6,726 bases of DNA from Firmicutes bacterium UBA4996 (GTDB lineage Bacteria > Bacillota > Limnochordia > Darwinibacteriales > Darwinibacteriaceae), in contig DGYW01000024.1 of NCBI GenBank assembly GCA_002396805.1, forward strand, positions 1 through 6,726, in the 5' to 3' direction. Within the stretch, counting starts at the first letter, position 1. Each line of letters begins with the position of its first letter. Positions 1-5,505 of the stretch are shown in pieces. Both the position numbers and the translations under genes were made by a program. A model generated the notes under the pieces. That model searched no databases. It was given only the letters and a program-made list of their open reading frames with translations, and was not told the origin of the DNA.

Positions 1-48
1 CTATTCGGATTCTCGTCCCAAGACAAGACTCGATAGGAGAATGTGAGG

Positions 49-108
49 ATGAAAGACAAAGCAAGTGGTCTCTATTGCTGGGGTCCGTTTGGTGCTTTGT
101 TTCTTTGA
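49..108 (+). CDS. possible 19-residue leader peptide (very tentative)
   Basis: An ATG at 49 is preceded by AGGAG at 35-39 with a 9-nt spacer and opens a 19-codon frame ending in TGA at 106-108. The peptide begins MKDKASG and ends in an aromatic/hydrophobic segment (LYCWGPFGALFL). No family is recognised. An ATG at 41 is followed at once by TGA, so the same SD site also faces a null ORF. The frame is short enough to be chance; it is listed because a good ribosome-binding site precedes it and no other gene explains positions 1-215. The other frames at the left edge close at 34-36, 44-46 and 114-116, so a tail of an upstream gene cannot be excluded. Confidence 0.15.
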   Translation: MKDKASGLYCWGPFGALFL

Positions 109-141
109 AAAGGTAAAATCATGTACATTTTGCAGGTGTTT

Positions 142-169
142 TTGTACTAGAGGCGTAAATAATTAAATA
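142..169 (+). promoter_or_regulatory. weak sigma-A-like promoter candidate upstream of the hydrolase operon
   Basis: TTGTAC (142-147) could act as a -35 box, with 16 nt to a TAAATA (164-169) in a very A/T-rich stretch (156-173). The -10 match is poor and several overlapping A/T hexamers (for example AATAAT at 158-163) are possible. This is the most promoter-like part of the 1-215 leader, but the exact boxes are uncertain. Confidence 0.2.
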
Positions 170-215
170 AATGTCACGCAATAGCTAATCCGAGCCGTTA
201 GAAAGGAGGAACTCC

Positions 216-1127
216 ATGAGAAAAAAGGCTACGATTGTGCTCCTTCTGGCCCTAATCAGTGCCGCTCCTGTTTATGCATGTACTAGTTTTGCAGTCTACA
301 GCAAAGACGGTCCCATTTTCGGAATGAACTGGGATCTACCGACTCGCACCGAGACGAATTATAGTTCAATAGGTTATTTTGAAGATCTTAATCCGAAAAT
401 TATGATAACATCCCGTCCGGGAGTAAAAACCTTTGGTCTCGGCTCGAATGCCTTTAGCATAAATCCTTTTTATAACGAGTTTGGCGTATTTGGAGCTGCC
501 CAGGCCATCTATCCTCCGGTTTTTGTGCCCCACCTTACCGATGCGATTATGAGTCTTGGCTTAGTTATGCTTGCGGGTATCCATGCAAGAAGTGCCCAGG
601 ATATGGTAAATCAGTCACAAGACGCCAAGCTTTTTTATCTTTCGCCCGCAGGAGAAATGGAGATTATTAGCCATTGGCTTTTCGCCGATACCAGGGGAGA
701 AGCGGTCATTATTGAGCCAGGTGTGGAAGAAAACTACTTCCTCCACATGTCTGAGGAAAAGTATATAGTTATGGCCAACTTTTTGAATCATAAATTGGAC
801 TCAGCTCCACGGATTATTGTCTCACTTGATTTTGATCGACGCTACCGAATCGTTGATCAAATGATTAGCCCGTCTGTAAGTAACTTTAGTCTAGATCATG
901 CTCTTGCAACGTTAGAAGCGGCTAAGCAAAGCATCACCAAGTTCTCTTTTGTAGTGGTTTCTGAAGAAGAAAATGTTTACATGGCGGTGCTTGGGGACTT
1001 CTTCCGAATTTGGCGGATAGATCTTGCGGAAAAAACAATCACCACTTTTAAGGGGTTCACCGAAAATCGGATTGAATCTTTGGGTGAGGTTGGACTTAGC
1101 TTAGAAGAGCTTTTGGAGTGGAAATAA
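216..1127 (+). CDS. secreted linear amide C-N hydrolase (choloylglycine hydrolase / Ntn family), Cys-type
   Basis: This is an Ntn-family amidase-like protein, predicted to hydrolyse non-peptide C-N amide bonds outside the membrane; the substrate is unknown (bile salts, penicillin V and N-acyl amides are used by relatives). A signal peptide (residues 1-21, KK then a hydrophobic core, ending V-Y-A) precedes Cys22, the only Cys in the protein, so cleavage after Ala21 would expose the expected N-terminal nucleophile. The start of the mature protein, CTSFAVYSKDGPIFGMNWD, fits the family pattern; D40, N87 (YNEFG) and N188 (MANF) match conserved catalytic positions, and the Arg cluster 208-211 fits the late Arg. 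The Arg usually found in the G-R-N-x-D segment is Met37 here. The length of 303 aa is normal for the family. SD AAAGGAGG (202-209) lies 6 nt before ATG. A lipobox reading of V-Y-A-C is possible but imperfect. It is the first gene of the cluster, 31 nt before its paralog. Confidence 0.85.
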   Translation: MRKKATIVLLLALISAAPVYACTSFAVYSKDGPIFGMNWDLPTRTETNYSSIGYFEDLNPKIMITSRPGVKTFGLGSNAFSINPFYNEFGVFGAAQAIYPPVFVPHLTDAIMSLGLVMLAGIHARSAQDMVNQSQDAKLFYLSPAGEMEIISHWLFADTRGEAVIIEPGVEENYFLHMSEEKYIVMANFLNHKLDSAPRIIVSLDFDRRYRIVDQMISPSVSNFSLDHALATLEAAKQSITKFSFVVVSEEENVYMAVLGDFFRIWRIDLAEKTITTFKGFTENRIESLGEVGLSLEELLEWK

Positions 1128-1158
1128 TTGAGAATCATGATGAAAGGGAGGGCAAGGA

Positions 1159-2040
1159 ATGGAAAAACGATTGCTCTTAGTATTTATTCTCATCTTAGTC
1201 AGCATAACTCCAGTTACCGCCAGTACTAGTTATGCAGTTTATTTTCGAGAACCGATTTATGGTTTAAATTTGGACTGGGATGATTCGTTAGACGTGCGCC
1301 TTGAACTGCAGGAACTTTTTGGTACCATCGTCTTCGCTATATCGGTTGAACGCGATAATGCTTATGGTTTGGTTGCAGTCTTCACAAATCGGGGGCAGTT
1401 CGTAAGCTTTCAACTTCAATACCCCGCCAGCGAAAAAGTACATATTAGTCATATTCAAGACAAGGCCCTAAATGAAATTGTCGCGGCAGAATTAATCATG
1501 GCCCATATGATGGGCTTTGGCTTAGATGCGGTCTTAACCCAGTTAGAAGAACTAAGACTGGTCCATTTTGGTGGATTTACTCTTCATCATCTTTTTGCTG
1601 ATCAAGCGGGTAACGCGGCCATCATTGAGGTGGGTGAAGAGGAAAATGAGATCATCTTCAGTGAAGAACAGTTTATAGTGATGACCAACTTTAAAAACTC
1701 TGATTTTCGTGACGTTCCCTATTATCAGGTAACAGGTGAAGGGGCGGATCGATATATCAAAGCCCATGAACTGATTCAAGCACACCGGAGTAACTTTGAC
1801 TGTGATGCCGCTTTTGAGGTACTTAAGGCAACGACGCAAGAGAGCACTGTAAGTTCGTTAGTCTTTATACCGAAAGAAAACAGTGTTTATTTTACCCTCT
1901 TTGGGGATTTTGATAAGGTCTGGAAGGTCTCTCTTGACGAAAAAACTTTAGAAACATATCGGGGATTTGCTGAGCACAAAAAATCCCCCATTACTCAGGT
2001 GGGGCTCTTTGGTTCAGATTTAGTGAAGGGGGTATTTTAG
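1159..2040 (+). CDS. tandem paralog of the choloylglycine hydrolase-family protein with Ser at the nucleophile position
   Basis: This protein is clearly homologous to the preceding gene along its length (shared LFAD..G.A.IIE, FIVMTNF, GDF..VWK and EKT..T..GF blocks) and is also exported, with a signal peptide of residues 1-21 ending V-T-A. At the residue that should be the catalytic Cys it has Ser22 (codon AGT at 1222-1224, against TGT in the paralog), giving AST-S-Y where the neighbour has ACT-S-F. The other Ntn positions survive: D39 (GLNLDWD), N77 (FTNRG), N177 (MTNF) and R198. The Arg of the usual G-R-N-x-D is Leu36. The only Cys is C215, far from the active site. It may be a Ser-type Ntn hydrolase, as in penicillin G acylase, or an inactive binding paralog; retention of the other residues argues against simple decay. 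The segment between D39 and N77 is about 9 residues shorter than in the paralog. SD GGGAGGG (1146-1152). Its stop overlaps the next start by 1 nt. Confidence 0.8.
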   Translation: MEKRLLLVFILILVSITPVTASTSYAVYFREPIYGLNLDWDDSLDVRLELQELFGTIVFAISVERDNAYGLVAVFTNRGQFVSFQLQYPASEKVHISHIQDKALNEIVAAELIMAHMMGFGLDAVLTQLEELRLVHFGGFTLHHLFADQAGNAAIIEVGEEENEIIFSEEQFIVMTNFKNSDFRDVPYYQVTGEGADRYIKAHELIQAHRSNFDCDAAFEVLKATTQESTVSSLVFIPKENSVYFTLFGDFDKVWKVSLDEKTLETYRGFAEHKKSPITQVGLFGSDLVKGVF

Positions 2041-2312
2041 TGACAGACAACCGTAATCCTTTATCCTGGGGACAGCACCCATCGGCTTCAAAAACGTACA
2101 GAAACCTTATTCTGGTCGCCTGGTTCTGTACACTGATATCATTCTTGCGCGTCCCCTTCGTCGGAGTCATTGCGTTTTATGTTAGTTTGGTGTATGGCGT
2201 AGTTCTAATTCGTTCCAAGGGGAAAGCGGCTAAAATCAATGGGTGGGTTATCACTCTATTATTCGCACTTAGGTTTATCTTGCTTATACTCGTTAGTTAT
2301 CGGATCATTTAG
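2040..2312 (+). CDS. small multi-spanning membrane protein, unknown function
   Basis: This 90-residue protein matches no family I recognise. A polar N-terminus of about 20 residues (MTDNRNPLSWGQHPSASKTY) is followed by a long hydrophobic stretch from about 23 to 57, enough for two close helices separated around the R-V-P turn near 37-39. A positive loop (RSKGKAAK, about 58-65) leads to a third helix at about 69-88. By the positive-inside rule the 58-65 loop is cytoplasmic. The start is GTG at 2040, using the last base of the upstream TAG stop, with an AAGGGGG-type SD at about 2026-2032. The 1-nt overlap indicates translational coupling to the Ser-type hydrolase paralog, so the two are probably made together; no functional link can be shown from sequence. 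Confidence 0.7.
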   Translation: MTDNRNPLSWGQHPSASKTYRNLILVAWFCTLISFLRVPFVGVIAFYVSLVYGVVLIRSKGKAAKINGWVITLLFALRFILLILVSYRII

Positions 2313-2342
2313 GTCTCATTTTCAAGAAGAGAGGGACAAGTT

Positions 2343-3128
2343 ATGGAAAATGGGGTTAATTTATATCACAACGCCGCGTTCTTGTATGATTTCGATAACA
2401 GGGATATTGTACAAGCGGACATACCATTTTATTTGGACTACGCCGCAAAATACCCTGGTTATATTTTGGAGTTGGCCTGTGGTACCGGGCGTGTTTCCAT
2501 CGCCTTGGCGCAAAATGGCCATAAAATCTTCGGTCTGGATCTATCGGATAGCATGCTTGAGCAATTTAGTGCAAAGTTGATGAGCCAGCCAAAGACTGTT
2601 CAGGATAACATTTGGATCGAAAAGCACGACATGTCCAGTTTCCAACTAGATCGAGAGTTTTCCTTAATTATAATCCCTTTTAGGAGCTTTCAGTGTCTCA
2701 CCACAGAAGAAACGCAAAGAAGTTGTCTCAAATGCGTTCATGAACACTTAAGAGACGACGGGGTTTTTATTATTAACACCTTTCGCCCTTATAAAAAACT
2801 AGATGAAACTTGGGTTTATCCAGAGGCGGTTCAATGGGAAACAGTAGATGAGAAAACCGGAAATAAAATCGTAAAAAAGCATAGAGGACCAAGAATTGAT
2901 GTCGCTAATCAAATTATTTATCCGGAGATGATTTATCAGATCACCGAACCAGAGGGACAGGTATTTGAAACTAGGGACCCCCTTGAGCTAAAGTACTATT
3001 ACTATGATCAGCTCAAAGATCTGTTGGAATCATCAGGCTTCGAAATCAAGGAAGAGTTTGGATATTATGATAAGAGAAGCATTGACGATGGTGGAGAGTT
3101 CATTTTTGTCTGTGGTAAAAAACAATAA
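2343..3128 (+). CDS. class I SAM-dependent methyltransferase
   Basis: This is a cytoplasmic methyltransferase with a Rossmann-like fold (Methyltransf_25/11 type); the acceptor is unknown. The glycine-rich AdoMet-binding motif I is clear at residues 41-49 (ILELACGTG). The acidic residue ending strand beta-2, expected to bind the ribose hydroxyls, is D66 in GLDLSDSML. D96 in the KHDMSSF segment fits the adenine-side acidic position, FSLIIIPF (106-113) is the motif II/strand beta-4 region, and LRDDGVFIINTF (136-147) is the post-motif strand. The C-terminal half has the mixed-strand extension seen in 250-260-residue members, ending DLLESSGFEI and a Gly/Tyr segment. SD GAGGG (2331-2335) with a 7-nt spacer supports ATG 2343. 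The gene lies 30 nt after the membrane protein and 28 nt before the next start, consistent with one operon. Small-molecule or protein methylation cannot be separated here. Confidence 0.85.
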   Translation: MENGVNLYHNAAFLYDFDNRDIVQADIPFYLDYAAKYPGYILELACGTGRVSIALAQNGHKIFGLDLSDSMLEQFSAKLMSQPKTVQDNIWIEKHDMSSFQLDREFSLIIIPFRSFQCLTTEETQRSCLKCVHEHLRDDGVFIINTFRPYKKLDETWVYPEAVQWETVDEKTGNKIVKKHRGPRIDVANQIIYPEMIYQITEPEGQVFETRDPLELKYYYYDQLKDLLESSGFEIKEEFGYYDKRSIDDGGEFIFVCGKKQ

Positions 3129-3156
3129 TCATTGTAATGATTGGGAGGTGATTTTC

Positions 3157-3607
3157 ATGAAAAAAGAAGTAAATGGCACATTAACTATCGCTGGTATTGT
3201 TGCCTTGCTCTTCTAGTTCCGGTACCGCCAGTTAGGGCCCAACTGCTTCCGGAGATTCAAGATATCATCGCCCTAAATCGACTAAGGCTTGATGATGAAT
3301 GGGATGTGGAGGAGCAAAGGGCTAAGTTTGCACAGTTGTTGTACAACTTCGACTGGAAGCCCATTTGGAGGATGGATAATGTGGTAATCATTGGGTCTAA
3401 TACCTATGGGCTTCTTTAACTAATCGAACTACGTCTGCCCTGCCAAACTCGCTTTTACCAATATCTTTTGGTGTCTCTTTGAGGTTATCATTAGATCTAG
3501 TTGATCGCGAAGGTGTGGGCTTGTTACCAGATTTATGGGTGCATCCCGATGAAGCTTCGGATTTAGCGGTCAAGTTTATTAATAATTATGTGAGGGACGA
3601 AAAATAG
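3157..3607 (+). pseudogene. degraded secreted S41-family peptidase-like gene (two frameshifts, core missing)
   Basis: A strong SD, GGGAGGTG (3143-3150), precedes ATG 3157. The first frame gives a signal-peptide start (MKKEVNGTLTIAGIVALLF) and stops at TAG 3214-3216. The next frame then supplies the rest of an export signal (ALLVPVPPVRA) and continues QLLPEIQDIIALNRL up to VVIIGSNTYGLL, stopping at 3417-3419. A third frame, open from about 3401 to TAG 3605-3607, continues with TNRTTSALPNSLLPISFG, then EGVGLLPDLWVHPDEA, and ends NNYVRDEK. The pattern V-I-G-x-N-T-x-G, LPNS and G-V-G-x-x-P-D-x-W-V is the C-terminal signature of S41 (C-terminal processing-type) peptidases. Only about 45 residues lie between the export signal and this tail, so the PDZ/catalytic Ser-Lys core appears deleted near 3370-3385. 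The remnant cannot be active. Its SD and its place between intact genes suggest recent decay. Confidence 0.7.
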
Positions 3608-3620
3608 GGAGGGTGTAGCC

Positions 3621-4502
3621 TTGAAATCAACTTTGACTAAACTGTTGGCAGTAGTATGTTTAGTGCTTTTTTGGGGAGGGAGCAGTATGGTGGAGGCCGT
3701 AAACTCGTCAACGCAGCGGGAGGTTCGCGATTTAGAAGGCATTAGGATGATTGCGGTTGAAGTGTCGTCCAGTCGTGTTGATGTAATTCCTACAGACAAT
3801 GAACAACTCAAAGTGGAGTATTTCGAGGATACTGGCAATGACAATAGAAAACCTTGGGAACTAGTAGTTCGAGAAGCGGGTAGCGCGGTTACTGTCCGTC
3901 TCCGTGATCCTAATGAACATACTTCACATAATGTCTATAGACGTGAATCTAGACTAACCATCTACGTGCCTCAACAGTATTATCATGCTCTATCCATCCT
4001 TAGTTCTTCGGGGGCTATCACCATTGCAGATATTGCCGTATCGCAGCTTTATCTCCAAGCTAGTTCAGGAAGTATTACCGCCAATTATCTAAGCGCAGAA
4101 AGAAGTGAAGTGAGAAGCTCTTCCGGTTCCATTGCGATCTGTGGGCTAAACAGTAATGATGCTTTGGTCCGTAGTTCTTCAGGTAGCGTGAACATAGAAG
4201 ACTTCCGTGGGAATCTCAATGTGCGGACTTCGTCAGGTAGGTCTCGGATTGAGTTGGAAGGGGTTGGAAACTTACAGGCTCAGGCTAGTTCGGGTAGTAT
4301 TACAGTCATTCTACCCTGGAACAGCGAGTTTAAAGTCAAGAGCAGTGTTTCGACAGGAACATATATCAATGAGTTCCCTGTTCACATTACCTACAGTAGC
4401 CGGAATAACCGGGAAACATCAGGGATAGTAGGAGAGAATCCCAGTGCTTTGATAGATTTAAGGACATCTTCAGGCGACATTATCGTCAAAAGGAATAGAT
4501 AG
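3621..4502 (+). CDS. exported DUF4097-type beta-solenoid repeat protein
   Basis: This is a secreted or cell-surface protein of the DUF4097 (putative adhesin-like) type; members are common in envelope-associated Gram-positive loci but their biochemical role is not established. A signal peptide (about 1-26: MKS-T-L-T-K, hydrophobic core 8-18, then VEA) uses TTG 3621, which has SD GGGAGGG (3607-3613) and begins 14 nt after the pseudogene stop. The in-frame ATG at 3687 (Met23) would delete the signal peptide and is not preferred. Residues 38-120 form a beta-rich lead-in. From 128 the S-S-G turn recurs with Gly at 131, 150, 169, 188, 206 and 225, a spacing of 19, 19, 19, 18 and 19, with a further copy at 283-285 after an insertion. 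This predicts a right-handed beta-helix or roll with one S-S-G turn per rung. It is the last gene of the first cluster. Confidence 0.8.
   Translation: MKSTLTKLLAVVCLVLFWGGSSMVEAVNSSTQREVRDLEGIRMIAVEVSSSRVDVIPTDNEQLKVEYFEDTGNDNRKPWELVVREAGSAVTVRLRDPNEHTSHNVYRRESRLTIYVPQQYYHALSILSSSGAITIADIAVSQLYLQASSGSITANYLSAERSEVRSSSGSIAICGLNSNDALVRSSSGSVNIEDFRGNLNVRTSSGRSRIELEGVGNLQAQASSGSITVILPWNSEFKVKSSVSTGTYINEFPVHITYSSRNNRETSGIVGENPSALIDLRTSSGDIIVKRNR
4002..4301 (+). repeat. degenerate 57-bp coding repeat (19-residue Ser-Ser-Gly rungs)
   Basis: Six copies of a Ser/Thr-Ser-Gly codon cluster have their Gly codons at 4011, 4068, 4125, 4182, 4236 and 4293, a 57-bp step with one 54-bp step. Copies such as agttcttcagg, agctcttccgg and gctagttcgggtagtatt are similar but not identical. 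The conservation is stronger in protein than in DNA, so this is an old structural repeat and not a recent DNA expansion. A seventh copy is at about 4464-4475. Confidence 0.75.
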
Positions 4503-4615
4503 CTGCAGAACATAGATAGGAACCGCTAAATAGCCATTAACGGCCCTCGCGTTTCCGTCGCACAAAATCTGTCGTAATAAATGTTCGATTGCGTGACAGC
4601 ACATCGCACATTCCG

Positions 4616-4638
4616 GTTCTAATAACGGACGATAGAAC
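4616..4638. promoter_or_regulatory. inverted repeat, candidate operator of the antitoxin-nuclease gene
   Basis: GTTCTA (4616-4621) and TAGAAC (4633-4638) form a perfect 6-bp inverted repeat with an 11-bp spacer, centred about one and a half helical turns upstream of the candidate -10 and touching its -35 position. Phd/YefM proteins usually repress their own promoters by binding short palindromes, so this is a plausible autoregulatory site. A 6-bp arm can arise by chance. The same gap also holds a 7-bp direct repeat, TCGCACA, at 4558-4564 and 4604-4610. Confidence 0.3.
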
Positions 4639-4667
4639 TGTGCATTTATGACTTTTTATGGTATGCT
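4639..4667 (+). promoter_or_regulatory. extended -10 promoter candidate for the antitoxin-nuclease gene
   Basis: TATGCT (4662-4667) is preceded directly by TGG (4659-4661), the TGn extended -10 element. At 17 bp upstream is a poor -35 (TGTGCA, 4639-4644), as is typical when an extended -10 is present. Predicted transcription would start near 4674, giving a very short leader in which the SD GAGGTGA (4674-4680) lies almost at the 5' end before ATG 4685. The 182-bp gap 4503-4684 shows no convincing hairpin-plus-T-run terminator for the upstream operon. Confidence 0.4.
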
Positions 4668-4684
4668 AGTGGCGAGGTGATCGT

Positions 4685-5443
4685 ATGAAGTCAAGAGATT
4701 CATTAACCGTTACCGCGACCGAACTTAAACAGAATTTTGGTAAGTACATGTCTCTTGTGGAGCAACAAGGGGAGGTTGTAATCACTAAAAATGGTAAGAA
4801 AACCGCTAGGTTAACTCCTTATGTTACCAATTTAGAACAGTATTTTTTGGTGAAAGAACAGGCCCTAGATTATCGGTATGGGGGCAAGAAAGTCACTTAT
4901 GAAGAATTTATGGAAATTTACGAAAAAAGCGATCTTAGGATGGAATACATTAATGGTGAAATTGTGCTCTTAGCTTCACCTAGCATCAGTCACCAGGAAA
5001 TCCTGGGCCGATTGTATCTCACCTTTCACGGTTATCTTCGTGGCCATGAGTGCCGAGTATTTTTGGCCCCCTTTGATGTGCATTTCCATAAAAAGGATTT
5101 TGATGAGCCAGATGTGATGCAACCGGATCTTCTTGTGGTCTGCGATCTAGAAGGCAATGTAACAGAGAAGGATCGTTACATGGGTACGCCCACCTTAGTG
5201 GTGGAGATCTTGTCTAATAGTACGCGAAGTAAGGATATGATCGATAAGCTTCGTACTTATATGCTTTCTGGGGTAAAGGAGTATTGGATTGTTGATCCAA
5301 GGCAAAGTGTCGTTATTATCTACAGTCTGGAAAGTTTCGAAATTGAAAGCTATAAGACATACGAGCTAGGTAGTATGGCTACATCACAGTTTTTTAAGGG
5401 TCTAGAACTTGGGGTCACAGAGCTTTTTGCGGATTTGGTGTAG
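4685..5443 (+). CDS. Phd/YefM antitoxin domain fused to a Uma2-family (DUF820) PD-(D/E)XK nuclease
   Basis: This is a two-domain DNA-acting protein. Residues about 6-47 are a Phd/YefM-type N-terminal domain (VTATELKQNFGKYM, then EVVITKNGKKTARLTP), which in type II antitoxins dimerises and binds operator DNA. A linker with a charged helix (about 50-82) leads to a Uma2 domain: E87-Y-I-N-G-E-I, S-H103-Q-E, Q-P-D148-L-L-V-V, V-V-E174-I-L-S, D184 and K188 (DMIDKLRTYM), then GVKEYWIVDP (196-205). The PD...E...K order matches the restriction-endonuclease-like fold, so the catalytic residues look intact. The biological substrate of Uma2 proteins is poorly known. No separate toxin gene adjoins it, unlike ordinary Phd-Doc or YefM-YoeB pairs; the next gene is a DNA glycosylase-like protein 62 nt on. 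SD GAGGTGA (4674-4680) supports ATG 4685. The length of 252 aa equals a normal Uma2 protein (about 190) plus the Phd module. Confidence 0.85.
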   Translation: MKSRDSLTVTATELKQNFGKYMSLVEQQGEVVITKNGKKTARLTPYVTNLEQYFLVKEQALDYRYGGKKVTYEEFMEIYEKSDLRMEYINGEIVLLASPSISHQEILGRLYLTFHGYLRGHECRVFLAPFDVHFHKKDFDEPDVMQPDLLVVCDLEGNVTEKDRYMGTPTLVVEILSNSTRSKDMIDKLRTYMLSGVKEYWIVDPRQSVVIIYSLESFEIESYKTYELGSMATSQFFKGLELGVTELFADLV

Positions 5444-5505
5444 AATCGCGCCCGGGAGTAAAATCAATTTGGGGCCCAAAAGCGCCGGACTGGAGTGCTG
5501 GAAAC

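Noticed and set aside
1552..1839. Minus-strand open frame of 95 codons inside the second hydrolase gene
   Set aside because: It lies fully antisense to a gene with clear family motifs and has no recognisable domain.
2239..2580. Plus-strand open frame overlapping the membrane protein and methyltransferase
   Set aside because: It spans the junction of two better supported genes in another frame and reads as low-quality protein; the methyltransferase motif I is in the other frame.
3202..3216. Programmed ribosomal frameshift in the S41-like gene
   Set aside because: No slippery heptamer is present at the junction, and a second frameshift plus the missing core point to decay.
3563..3844. Minus-strand open frame of 93 codons opposite the DUF4097 gene start
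   Set aside because: It is antisense to the signal peptide region of a gene with a good SD site and has no domain.
4207..4428. Plus-strand open frame inside the repeat region of the DUF4097 gene
   Set aside because: It is an out-of-frame shadow created by the periodic coding sequence.
4586..4612. Hairpin TGCGTG-ACAG-CACATCGCA as a possible terminator of the first operon
   Set aside because: The stem is two 3-bp blocks with a bulge and no T run follows, so it is not a convincing terminator.
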